Shown in pieces: positions 1 to 9,848 of a stretch of DNA of 64,000 bases. The notes under the pieces were generated by a model. That model was given only the letters and a program-made list of their open reading frames with translations, was not told the DNA's origin and searched no databases. Each line of letters opens with the position of its first letter. Within the stretch, counting starts at the first letter, position 1. The stretch comes from Haplomitrium mnioides. Taxonomy: Eukaryota > Marchantiophyta > Haplomitriopsida > Calobryales. The translations under genes were made by a program, and so were the position numbers. The DNA is taken from NCBI GenBank assembly GCA_049999725.1, contig JBNGIS010008684.1:1-64000 (forward strand), in the 5' to 3' direction.

Positions 1-112
1 TGCACTCTTGGTCTTAGCTTAGACCTTGAGTTGCTTTTGGTTGAAGAACTCTATTAGAGTTCACCATGAGTTCTTACTTATTTGGATTTGGTCTATGAGA
101 TTCTTTTACAGG
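1..112 (+). mobile_element. 3' end of a Gypsy-2-family LTR
   Basis: The first 112 bases match the last part of the 434-bp LTR of Gypsy-2 (27563-27674 and 32092-32203) almost base for base and end at the same terminal TTTTACA. No TGGTATCAGAGC primer site follows, so this is the downstream (3') LTR of a plus-strand copy lying to the left, or a solo LTR, rather than a 5' LTR. The next base starts sequence related to the Gypsy-1 LTR, so this copy probably inserted into that older LTR. The left edge is outside the window. Confidence 0.85.
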
Positions 113-1620
113 GAGTTTTTCGGATGACGTGGCGATCTGCGAGGGGCTGTGAGCGACAGTGAGGTTTCGAAGAGCGACGACGAGGTTCCAAAGGGGTTTG
201 AAGATGACGTGGCGGCTTGCGAGGGCCCACGAGCGCTTGCGGAAGCGTGGCAGCTTGTGGGGGTCCGCGGATGATCGCGGGGGCATGGCAGCAAGGAGAA
301 TCGATGATAATTGAGAAGCAACCCACGGGATGTGTCGGGTAACCCATCTGATGCGAATCAAATCCTCTCCAAATGTATTTTGAATTTCTCTGCGGGAAAA
401 ATTTCTTCGACCAAACTTCGGATCTACGCTCAACAAGATGCTTCAAAGAAATCAAATCGAGATTGCTACATGGTTGCTGATGCGTCCAACGGTGAGGCGA
501 TTCTTGATCAAAAATCTGCAAGAGAGAGCACTACAAATCGAAAGGAGGGTTCAGCCAAGACTTCTTCAAAAATCTTCCTCCTTTGATCCTGAATGCTTCA
601 AAGAGATGACTGTTAGCGGGATGTCTACCAAGTGTCAGCTTGTCAAGTCACAGTTGTTAACGAGAAAAACAGCCAAATTCCAGCGAAGAAGAGCGGGTCG
701 ATCTTGATCAAGAATTTGTTGGAGGGGACGCGCGCCTGCAGAGGGAGTATAGCTGGGATCGCTACGAAAGGGAGGGGGTTGTTGTTTATGCAAAATTGAG
801 TTGTGAGAGCAAACTTGAAGAGGAGGAAGCAGCGAGGGAGAGAGGAGAGAATTCCAGCCAAGATTCAAGTGAGGGAGTAGACTCGTCCAAGGGGATCAGC
901 GGGGGTAGAGGTGGGCTAGAGGGTTGCTGAGAATTGTTGAGCGTGAAGCTCTAGAGTCTCAAGTGATCTAGGTGGACTCATCATTGCGAGTGGACCAGCA
1001 TTTGGAGGTGGATCGCCACTGGAATTTGAAGGGAATTCTTTCGGTCTCGAATTCATGAGAGGCTGCCAAGGGGGGATCTTGGGGTCGTCTCAACATCGTC
1101 TGTGCAAGAGCATCAATTCTAGGGGCACTTGGGGGCATTTCTGGTCGTAATTCTCAAGTGGAGTTAAGAGAGGAGCGGATGTGTTAGTGCCTACGCGCTG
1201 CATAGAAGATCCATTCAAAGCTCAAGGTGGAGTGAGTGGCCAACAGTCGAGGGGACTGCCTTCCAGAGGTGGAAGTTAAAGAAATCCTCTTCCGAGCTTG
1301 AGGAAGTAAGTTCAGGGCCGCGAGAGAAGTTGAAAAACTGAGAGAAAAGATTAGTTCTTGAGAGGTGGAGAAGGATTGTAATGTTGGCAGGACAGTGTGG
1401 AAGTACCAATGTCTTTATGTTTACATGTGTTGTTAGATTTGTATTTTGTTTGTAGCTTTGTGAAGTTCTTAGTTTTAGAAGGTCTGCATTTCATTTGTCC
1501 AATCCTGAGGACACCCTGAACAGCAAAAGTCAGGACTAACAATAGTGTATTGTGACAATTGGGTGTTGGGACCTGTTTCCCTTCTACATTAAGGTGATTG
1601 GGTCCAGTTCTGGACTCTCA
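113..1620 (+). mobile_element. Decayed Gypsy-1-related long LTR fragment
   Basis: This stretch resembles the last half of the 3.7-kb LTR of Gypsy-1. It begins with a 21-base block around TTTTTCGGATGACGTGGCGA that recurs near 22770, and 1080-1400 aligns by eye with 23870-24180: shared blocks include TTAGTGCCT, AGAAATCCTCTTCC and GCTTGAGGAAGTAA. Divergence is clearly higher than between the two LTRs of Gypsy-1. Short open frames in both strands here have no recognisable product. It is interrupted at its left by a Gypsy-2-family LTR. The right boundary is uncertain by about 150 bases. Confidence 0.7.
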
Positions 1621-2409
1621 AATATTACTACAAAGTGATTCAGCATCATCACAGCCTACTCGTGTGTGTTTTGAGGAAATGAATGTGAACGAGTAAGTGG
1701 GCTGCTGAAGCAGTTGTGGTCTAGTGGCCAGGACTGTGAGGCAAGCACGAATCACTCAGGACTCCTCAAGAGACCACTGCAGCCAAGAGTCAGATGCCCT
1801 ATTCCATCTGCCCTTGTCTTCCAAGTGGCACCTTTTGAGGTTAAGGCCTGAAGGAGGGGTGTGTGTGCTTGGGTGTTGTTGAGTGTTGTGCAGCCATTCC
1901 TGGATTGGTAAGCAGAAGTTGAGGTCCATTCAGTGCAAAGCCCCTTCTATAAAAGGTCCCGAAACACTAGTTAGCCTTTAAGTGAGGGTAACTCTGTCGG
2001 AAAAGAGTCAAGGCTCCGACCACGGGGCTGACACATAGGCACACATTATTTTGCACAATACTTGCTCAACTGCAAACCACCAACAAGCATCCACTAGTTG
2101 GAGAATCAGAGAAGGTTCTTTCTCTCAAGATTTAGCAATCTAGCACATACATATCAATATAAAAAACAAACAAACCCAAAGTAGACATGATTACTTCCCA
2201 AACATCTCACAAATTACAGTTTGGAATTCAGATCCCAGATACATAAGCAGAATACAACCAAGTACACCCCATGGTTTGTACTTCTCTAGTGCAATCCTTC
2301 TGATTTCTTAAACTACAAACTTGTATAACAATTATCACCCTAGCATGAGTTCAGTTCCTTATCTCATCATTCATGCTGGTCCTTCTAATTTGGCAATCTC
2401 CAAGAGCAA
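1621..2409. other. No gene recognised
   Basis: AT-moderate sequence without a convincing coding frame. A TATAAAAGG string lies near 1949, but no downstream coding region supports it as a promoter. It could be the tail of the long-LTR remnant or another degraded LTR. Confidence 0.4.
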
Positions 2410-2560
2410 GGGATCTTATAGAAAAAAAAACTTGAACTTCATTAGATGAAGTACAAACATTACAATGAGATATCCATCAGGATGGGATCTCGCCACCAGG
2501 CTTGTACCCCTTCCTGCTTCAACTAACTTCTTAACTAACAACTGCCTCCAACTAATTCTA
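2410..2560 (-). mobile_element. Possible 3' tail of a minus-strand non-LTR element
   Basis: Read on the minus strand, the block ends with a TGTACTTCATCTAATGAAG-like 3' UTR followed by a T-rich homopolymer (a run of A on the plus strand near 2423). Such short hairpin-like ends precede the tails of many plant LINEs and SINEs. There is no coding support and no target duplication was identified, so this is weak. Confidence 0.3.
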
Positions 2561-2754
2561 GCTTTCTAGGAATTATTCTAACATTGATCTCTTCTGTTTA
2601 AACTATAACCTATTCACTAGCCTGTTGATTGGCATTATATAAAACTAATATGTGATAATTCTACCTAAAGTCTACAACTAATTCCTCTTGAAGGTGATCA
2701 ATGGCCTCTCTCATCGGATTCACAAAACTTAAAGAAAACTAACTAACTCCTCAC

Positions 2755-3010
2755 TTTCTAATCTTCCTTCTTACTTCTAACTACTCTTCCTATTAGAACT
2801 AATCACTAACATAATGTTCTTATACTAATATGGACCATGTATCTTTCTATTAGAACTAATACTAAGAAATGTTCTTGTACTAATTCCTACTAACTTAACT
2901 TCCTATTAGAACTAATACTCCTATTTGTTCTTGTCATAATTCCTACTAATTTAACTTCTTATTACAACTAATAGGAGCATATGTTTCTATACTAATTTTC
3001 AAACTTTCTA
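2755..3010 (+). repeat. Degenerate tandem repeat, about 56-65 bp unit
   Basis: About four imperfect units, each containing TCCTATTAGAACTAAT followed by a TGTTCTTRTACTAAT-like block and CTACTAACTTAACT. Units differ by substitutions and short indels. The DNA is AT-rich with no open frame. Confidence 0.65.
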
Positions 3011-3039
3011 CTAACTCCTAACTCTTTCTTTATTTTCAA

Positions 3040-3640
3040 GCTTTCTACTTCAGCGCCCGTTTTTGAACTTTCACGCCCTTCGCACTCATATTTGAAACTT
3101 TCCTTTTGTTGTCATTTTTACATTTTCGAGCTTTTAGTTTTGAACCTTTTGATTTTTTGACTTCAAAAATACATTGCAAGTCACTAGTCAATCGTTCTTC
3201 ATTCAATTTTTTTTTTTGTTTTTGCCATGACCCACTTTCATACTTTGAGCTTTCTCTAATCTTCACTTTGAATTTTCGACTTCTCATTTTTGAGCTCTGC
3301 ATTCTTTGCTGTGCTGTTTCCTACTTCCACATTTCTAATTTTCAAAAAATGCTCTTTTTCGATCTTCCACTTCTACTTGATTTTTGAATTTTTGATTCTT
3401 TGATCACCATCCCATTCTCTCTTGCTCTCCCCACTTCTCGCTTTTGAATTTTCAGACTTCCACTGCTAATCTTAGGTTTGATTTGAGCTTCACGCTCTCA
3501 ATTGCCACCCACAGCTCCAACAATGTCCAAGTTTCACACCTTTCGATTTTTTACTTCGACTTTGGACTTGCTTCATCGGCCACCTTGCGAATTGTCCCCA
3601 CTTATCACGCTGTTATTTTTTGAGCTTTCACACCTCCTTT
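3040..3640 (+). repeat. T-rich degenerate short-repeat tract
   Basis: The plus strand repeats variants of TTTTGAACTTTC, TTTTGAGCTTTC and TTTGAATTTTCGACTTC at intervals of roughly 15-25 bases. Open frames of 85-106 codons in this interval come from this simple composition and show no family resemblance, so they are not called as genes. Confidence 0.6.
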
Positions 3641-4359
3641 CTCATGCAACTGACACTTGCACCTCGAGAAGCTTCTTTGGAATTCTTGTTGGGATTGCTT
3701 TTCTCTTTGGAGCTGGATCTCTTCACGAAATTGTTTTGACACATCACCTCCAGGTCATGCAGAGCCACCCATACAACACTCTGCAGATTAGAAACTCAAG
3801 GAATTCTCCGGAATCTAAATAGAAATAGATGACATACATAAACTGAGGCAAGTCTGCGATCTCTTGACAGACTAGAGCACCATAGTCATCATCAAGAAGA
3901 CTTTTGCTAATAAAACAACCAACACACCCATTACAATGGTGGTCCTACACATTAGCATGCCTCGAAGTGCAATTCTGTGGATCTACAGACCATACAATTA
4001 AGCCTTCTCCCAATGAACTTCTTTCTTTGTTCTTGCCACAACTGATAACAGGCTACTGCAATCCAGAAGTGATATCTAAATAACGACAAAATCGGCTCTT
4101 AGATCCCATCCCCATCATCACTACTGCTGGGAGCGACTCAACCTCAAGCTCATCCTCACGGGCTTTACCACATGACGAGGATTAGTCCCATAAATGGCAT
4201 ACAACCTTTCTATTGATGTATATAAGGGTTTTACCCTTTACTCCTTTGGACAGCATCCCTAATAGGAGTATAAGGCTACCACTTATCTTAATTCTGCCTC
4301 TTGACGGACCTAGTCCAAGGCTCTTCCTTGGCCACTCGACAAATACTCTCCTGAGCAAG
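3641..4359. other. No gene recognised
   Basis: No coding frame of note. A GATGTATATAAGG string near 4214 resembles the TATA boxes of the Copia LTRs further right. Together with the tandem repeat and the LTR-like block just downstream it may mark the U3 part of an old LTR, but the left edge of such an element was not found. Confidence 0.35.
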
Positions 4360-4602
4360 TTGTCCATCAACAAAATAGAATAAGGTAGGAGAATTGTGTC
4401 CAAAGAAAGAAGGTTGTTTAAGTTGTCCATCAACAAAGTAGAATAGGGTAGGAGAATTGTGTCCTAAGAAAGAAGGTTGTGTCCATCAACAAAGTAGAAT
4501 AGGGTAGGAGAATTGTGTCCTAAGAAAGAAGGTTGTTTAAGTTGTCTATCAACAAAGTAGAATAGGGTAGGAGAATTGTGTCCGAAGAAAGAAGGTTGTT
4601 TT
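4360..4602 (+). repeat. 63-bp tandem repeat, four units
   Basis: Four head-to-tail copies of a 63-bp unit beginning GTTGTCCATCAACAAA and ending AAGAAAGAAGGTTGTTTAA. The third unit lacks 9 bases at its end. Units differ at only a few positions, so the array is young compared with the surrounding sequence. Confidence 0.9.
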
Positions 4603-4930
4603 TCTCATAAGGGAAAGTCGCGATTGCAGGGAAAGGCCATTTTTCTGCATCGATAACAGAAAAATGACCAGAGGAGCAGATACGAAAATGACCAGAGAAG
4701 CAAATCGTATCTGCAAGCAAAGGACCTCACAAAGTGCTTGCCGTTTTTCTTGCTGAAGAGGTCACATCGCGAAGCTGGTTGTTCACCTTCAAGAAGCACA
4801 TCGCGTGGCTGATTTTCGCCTCAGGAGGAAACTTGCGAGCTCAGATTTTGGCAAGAGGAAGGACACATGGTTCCAGCCCTCACGAATTTGCAGCCCCAAG
4901 TATATTTCATGGACAACAGAGCAATTGATG
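4603..4930 (+). mobile_element. Copia LTR fragment related to Copia-1 LTR
   Basis: The block with AAGTCGCGATTGCAGGGAAA and TTTTTCTGCATCGATAACAG near 4615-4670 matches, in the opposite orientation, the R/U5-like part of the Copia-1 LTR around 13910-13990. Both contain repeated GAAAAACGACC-type motifs. It directly follows the 63-bp tandem repeat. Neither end of the LTR could be fixed. Confidence 0.55.
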
Positions 4931-5565
4931 TTTTTCGGTTTTCCTCTTGTGATTCTCACCCATTTGTGGACTTTCGCTGCTACATTATCATCAAACTTGA
5001 TTTTGATAATGCCAACAATTTCATCTATAACATTCTTAAAATATCCACAGAGGGCTGCTTCAGAGATTTTGTGACGAGAATTTACAATCATGGAAATTAA
5101 AATTGAAGTGAGTTAGCAGGGGTCCATAACATAATAGCATTTATTCTGAGAAACTTGCACAACAGACTTTGCTCTCAAATCTCTCCTTCACCAGGAACTG
5201 ACCTGCACATTGGCTAAATGCAGAACAGGCTTTGATTACCTCACAAATGAAACTCGAAGCCATATATGCATATAACATATATCTATGAAGATGTGAAAAG
5301 TAAAACTAACCACAAAAACAAATAAATGAAAGTTGAAATAGTCTAAGAAAAAACTACACACATCACAACTACACAACGCGCAGCGTGCAACCTTCACAAT
5401 GTGGCATCAGACTCAAAGTTTCAGATTAATCAGCCTCATCTTGTGTAGCAATGACAAATTGCCACAACTTTATGCTGGTTTCATCACTTCATGACAGCAA
5501 GTACGGATCTTTGTATTGCGTTTCTGCCACTTTCTGGAAGTAACAGGAAAACTCACTCATGATGA
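4931..5565. other. No gene assigned; short minus-strand ORF of unknown origin
   Basis: The minus-strand frame ending near 4880 and starting at 5091 reads a peptide with ISEAALCGYFKNVIDEIV near its start. It has mixed hydrophobic-acidic helix-like composition, faintly like the C-terminal part of Hsp70/HSPA12-type ATPases, but there is no catalytic motif. It runs into LTR-like sequence at its end, so at most it is an exon remnant. The rest of the interval holds nothing recognisable. Confidence 0.25.
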
Positions 5566-6518
5566 TATTGGAAAAATGCACTTCGAAAATCCACGTGAAG
5601 AGTTGAGGGGCTGTCGAAAAGGAGCACTTGACTCGAAATATGCTTCGAAGGAGACAACTGATCTCAGATCGAAGTTCGCGAAACGGCAGAATCGCGATGC
5701 TCCAGAAATCGATCACATGGGGTCAAAAAATCGCGATTTAGGGTAGATGCAATTTTTGCCAGACGCTCCCCGTCGTGAAACGAGCGCCGCTCGCTCGAAA
5801 TCGCAAAAAATGGGATACTAGAGGGAAGTCGAAAACAGGAACTCGATTCCCCTTTTTCGACGTTTTGATATTCCCCACTAGACAACCCGCAACCTCCTTG
5901 CAAGCTCGTAACCTCCTCACGAAGTATGCTCTGTTGAATATGTTGCCTGTGCTCCAAATGCGATATCCAGAAAATGAAGAGAACAGCGTCGCGATGTTGC
6001 GACCTTCACAAATATCGAACCAGAGGAAGAATGGGAATAGGAAATATGATTGTTGAGGATGTGATGAGCATCATCTCATTCGATTTATATAAACCGTACA
6101 AAACCATAAAGCTACTTGGTTTCCTATGGTGCCCAAACAATCTCGCTGGGCTTGAATTGGTCAAGCGATGGACTTCAGCAGGTGAAGAAGACCATGGCTC
6201 GAACATGGATAGGAGCAACTCTTCCAGTTGCATATTAGCCTACCTACACCTATGACACTTTCCTTTGTATGCTCATGCACATGACTGCATGAGCATAATC
6301 ATCGCTCCCTCCTGAGGCCAAGGAATAATTTTCCTTAGGAGCCTCCTGATGCTGCCACATGTCACCATCGGGTGCATCCATGTGTCAGCATCCCCAGAAG
6401 TGTCTCTATTTTAGAGTTTAGCTAAACTAACTGATGAACTAAAAAGAAACTATACAAAATAGATCAGGAGAAATGCCCCTGATCATATATCTACAGCAGC
6501 TAAGATACATTTCCAACA
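5566..6518 (-). mobile_element. Solo Copia LTR with GATGA target duplication
   Basis: On the minus strand this begins TGTTGGAAATG and ends CCAATA, as do the Copia LTRs in the right half. It is flanked by GATGA at 5561-5565 and GATGA at 6519-6523, a perfect 5-bp target-site duplication. The R/U5-like part (5690-5930) matches the Copia-2 LTR (18430-18700), including the TCGCGATTT and CGACGGGGAGCGTCTGG-like blocks. The U3 part (6300-6400) matches the Copia-1 and Copia-3 LTRs. With no internal sequence and one TSD pair, it is a solo LTR left by LTR-LTR recombination. Confidence 0.85.
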
Positions 6519-6636
6519 GATGACACCTAGCAATCCACCAAGAATCCAAACTAATCGAAATCTGTCAGCTCTCAAGCATCAGCTTGCGCATCATTCACTT
6601 CACTTTAGTTTGATCTTGTGAAGCAGATATCCAAGA

Positions 6637-6967
6637 ATAGAATAGAATAGAATTCGATTAAAGTCCAGAGCCAGCCCTAGGGCCATAAGGACTGAGAGTA
6701 CAATGCGCTCAAGAGTGCGGAGGGGTGCAAAAACAGAAGTAGTAAGCTAAAAAATGTTTAACTGAAAACAGTTGAGCGGGACAAACCCGCTTGTGAGTCA
6801 TAGTCATATGCTCGCTCTCTCGCCTCTATTCTCTATGTCTAATCTGTCTATTTCTGAGATCTAAGCAGCATGAGTTCCTGAAAGAAGAGTGCCAGCCAGT
6901 GTTGATCATGATATTTGAGAAATTGTTGTACTGTCCCATTCTGTTCTACCAAAAGTCCATGATACCT
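6637..6967 (-). mobile_element. 5'-truncated LINE-1-family 3' end
   Basis: On the minus strand this matches the 3' end of LINE-1 (48303-48635), including the region coding the C-terminal zinc-finger segment and the 3' tail of TATTC repeats (seen as GAATAGAATAG on the plus strand). Similarity stops abruptly at about 6967, as expected of 5' truncation. TCCAAGA occurs at 6630-6636 and again at 6968-6974, a plausible target duplication, although part of the right copy could be element sequence. Confidence 0.75.
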
Positions 6968-6974
6968 TCCAAGA

Positions 6975-7529
6975 GAAAAACTCTCAGAGAGGTCCGCTGA
7001 AAGGTTTGTGATTGGGGCCCTCTGCACCCTGAACATAGCACATGAAGCACATCACTGGTGCCTACTTCGATGCAGAACACCACTAAAGTCACCGGACAAT
7101 ATAGGTACAAAGCCATCTATACCATGCTCAAATAGGATGTGTCAGCACTGCAATTTCGCTCTATGGAAGATGAGCATCAAGTTAGTTTTATGACCACAAA
7201 ATACAACACACTCAGACTTTGATTCAAACAATTTCTTCTGGCACAAACTCAAAACTGAGTTGAAAACACAACACATTTGTGTAGAAACTGTTGGATTTAG
7301 ACATGTTAACTGTAGAGAAGTGGTGGGCCACATATTCCCAGCCCTTTTGTTTCCTGCAACTCGTTAATCACCCAATGAGCCTATGGTCTTGAAACTGGTT
7401 TTAATACACAATCAATCTGAAAATGCATCATGGTACTTCAACAAACTATTTTGAGAAATGTAAATGAGCACTGAATTTGGAAACAATTTGGTCAGCAATG
7501 ACTGGCCTGCCTAGAATTTGAAAACTAAC
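6975..7529. other. No gene recognised
   Basis: Unique-looking sequence between the LINE fragment and the Ku70 exons. It lies where the next downstream Ku70 exon (minus strand) could be, but no further Ku70-like peptide was found in any minus frame. Confidence 0.35.
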
Positions 7530-8704
7530 CTTAGCACGCTGGATAGCTGTCCGTCGCAAATCTCGTTTGACTGAAGGATCTGCATCCTCTAGCAGATCAT
7601 CATTGTTGGTAAACAATAGAATCCGTTTTGCAACATTTTTAGAAGTCCTCATCATGACAAACAGTGAGTTTACACTGGGGCACTCTGTGCATAAGTTTCT
7701 GGGTCTATGGTTATTATTGATATCCCGATCCAAATCCTGGAATGTTGAAAATAATTAGTTTTTTCGAAGTTACACTTTAATTTGATCCTACTATGATAGT
7801 AGTACTTCTTACCCTGTTCAAAGCATAGCTTGTGTCACCCAAAGCACATTGTATAGAAAGCTCTCTTTTGACATTCCTGATCCCATTGTTTTGACTTCCA
7901 ATAGCTTTTTCAAATGTGTCTGTTGATATAATAACAAAGCTGTTAAAAGGAATGGAATAGAATAGAACAGGATAGAATTTTAAGTCACAAACAGCCCAAA
8001 ACAACAGCAACTGTACAGACTTATGAAGTATCACAATGCTTCATGATTGGTTAGTATGGTATGAGATCAGCTGACTGATTTTGACAGTGCAACCTGTTTT
8101 TACTACTCCATGACCAGAGGAGAAGCTAAATCAAATATATAGGTCCACTGAGGCAAATTACAGGCTATGTGGCAGTGGTCATAGAAAGAGAATAACTAGC
8201 ATAGTTTGCATGCTAGTTCATCACATATAGTTCATAAATCTCTGGGGTCTGCTATTGAATTCTTATAAATCCTTTCAAGCAATGTAATTTCTTACCACTG
8301 ATCGAATCAACATTTCTTATGAGCTGTGCTGAAGGTATTCCCAGCTCACTAAAGGCATAAAAGCCTTCCGACTCCTGGATATTTTTCTTTTCTCTCTGCC
8401 GTGCTCAACATGCCAATGAGAATTTAAACAATCCTGGTTAAGTAGTTTTAGGAAGGAAAGAAACACCCAACTAGATTACCAATACAACAAACACGTCATT
8501 AACAGTAACCTACAAAAACAATAACTATTAACACTAGCTATGATGAAAAACCCATGCCAACTAATTACTTTTTTCATACACGTCAAGTGCAGAGAACACC
8601 TACAGAATTGAAAAAACGGACGCCAACTTCATCTGATTCTCGAGAGATTATTCTCGTCTTCTATTCCTCAGCAATGCATTTGAGAAGTGAGACTTTTGCC
8701 TTTT
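7530..8704 (-). pseudogene. KU70: Ku70 (XRCC6) gene fragment, vWA-domain exons, broken
   Basis: Four consecutive minus-strand exon-like blocks with GT/AG borders read as the N-terminal von Willebrand A-like domain of Ku70, the DNA end-binding subunit of non-homologous end joining. They lie at 8704-8604 (SRESDEVGVRFFNS), 8395-8296 (REKKNIQESEGFYAF and AQLIRNVDSIS), 7919-7813 (DTFEKAIGSQ, then SFLYNVLWVTQAML in another frame) and 7647-7530 (KRILLFTNNDD, DLRRTAIQRAK). Order, spacing and intron presence match a genomic copy, not a retrocopy. Three lesions are seen: TAG after KCIAEE in the first block, a frameshift within the third, and TGA (probably from CGA) near its end. The beta-barrel, SAP domain and first exon were not found. 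It is a duplicated or decaying gene segment; a wrong exon border could fake one lesion but not all. Confidence 0.75.
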
Positions 8705-8864
8705 CTGTACAATGTACGTTAATTAATTGAGTTTTACTTCTGCAAGCAAACACATTCTTGCATCACTTGACAATTATTGTTAAGAGATTAGTTTTGAGTT
8801 TAGAGAGAGCAATTGTTCTACCAGGGAGCTGAACTTAAATTTGCGGCATTGTAATACTTTTAGG

Positions 8865-8978
8865 ATTTTGCGTTTTTTTGCTCACACCTGGTGCATGTTG
8901 TATTCTCTCAGTCCCTGTGGCCTTGGGGCTGGTCTGTGACTTTAATCAGAGTTCCATTATATTCTATCAAGGTACAGG
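8865..8978 (+). mobile_element. LINE-1-family 3' end fragment
   Basis: TGTATTCTCTCAGTCCCTGT and the following GGCCTTGGGGCTGG...GACTTTAATC block match the reverse complement of 6640-6730 and 48310-48390, the 3' UTR of LINE-1. It ends with ATTATATTCTATC, a short degenerate tail. Only about 110 bases remain. It lies in the opposite orientation to the other two copies in the window. Confidence 0.65.
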
Positions 8979-9709
8979 CGTCAGGACCAGAGGCAAAGCA
9001 TCACCAAAACAAATCAGAGTTCCTTGAGTAAGAAATTACACACTCATCCTTCAACAGACCCACTACTTTAGTGGTCTCCGATTGCAGAAAACCTATCACT
9101 GTCTTATGACGAAGTTTGCAATATGCACTGCATTGTTAGTTGAAAGCTGAGGAAGTGTAAGAATCTTAGGAGAATGTTTGATAATTCATTCAGCACCTGA
9201 CCACCAATTTCATTCCCTATTGAATTATGATCAAGTTTTACTTGAGAAACAATACATTACAAGCAGGATATGATGCATTGGGAATCCCTCTATTCTTCTG
9301 TTTTTTGCTTCGAACTGCTTCATCGTTTTCTTCTATATTCAGCAGCAGGCATCTATCCACTTCATTCAGCTTCGAGCATATCAACGGGGTTTCATTTTTG
9401 CAGAGTGCAGGCAGTTTTCGTCTTTATTCAGCTTCTGCCTTCAAGAAGTAGAGCGTTTTAATTCCTCTGTGAGCTATTTCCTCACTTAGTGTGAGCATTC
9501 TTAGAGCTGAAACGGTGCTCTCAACATAAGAACCCGAGTTCTATGTGAGGAAAGTGTTCAGAAGTGTGAGGAGGAAGCAATGGTTTGATTGACAGAACCG
9601 TGGGAAATGTCTGGCACTTGTGCAGGAAGAGCTTTGTGCACATGCTTAAGGGTACATACTTAAACGCACAATTTGCACATGATGAAAGTAAAATCAGCCC
9701 TTTATTTAT
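8979..9709. other. Upstream region of the FAX gene, no other gene seen
   Basis: No coding family recognised. The 63-74 codon open frames at 9227-9461 lie on top of each other in different frames and show no similarity to known domains. The interval probably contains the promoter of the FAX gene starting at 9849. Confidence 0.4.
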
Positions 9710-9717
9710 TATAAAAG
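9710..9717 (+). promoter_or_regulatory. Candidate TATA box of the FAX gene
   Basis: TATAAAAG lies 139 bases upstream of the ATG of the FAX gene and 60 bases upstream of the GA tract that probably sits in its 5' UTR. Position and sequence suit a plant core promoter; no transcript evidence is available. Confidence 0.4.
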
Positions 9718-9773
9718 TGAACTTGGTTGCTTGCAGTCCAAGCTCAAGAGTCTTTGTGGACTGATTTTATATT

Positions 9774-9776
<3 letters not shown>

Positions 9777-9814
<38 letters not shown>
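9777..9814 (+). repeat. GA microsatellite in the FAX 5' UTR region
   Basis: Nineteen uninterrupted GA dinucleotides end 34 bases before the FAX start codon. GA/CT tracts are common in plant core promoters and 5' UTRs and can bind GAGA-binding BBR/BPC proteins, so this may influence transcription. That role is inferred. Confidence 0.9.
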
Positions 9815-9817
<3 letters not shown>

Positions 9818-9848
9818 AGGGCAGCGATCTACACCAGCAAAACGGAAA

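Noticed and set aside
3106-3822. Plus-strand ORFs rich in Phe, Leu and Ser
   Set aside because: They follow from T-rich degenerate repeats; overlapping frames on both strands are equally open.
4867-5100. Plus-strand ORFs opposite the orphan minus frame
   Set aside because: Overlapping frames without any family resemblance; they are shadows of each other.
9777-9814. GA repeat as a CRISPR-like or satellite array
   Set aside because: It is a plain dinucleotide microsatellite with no spacers.
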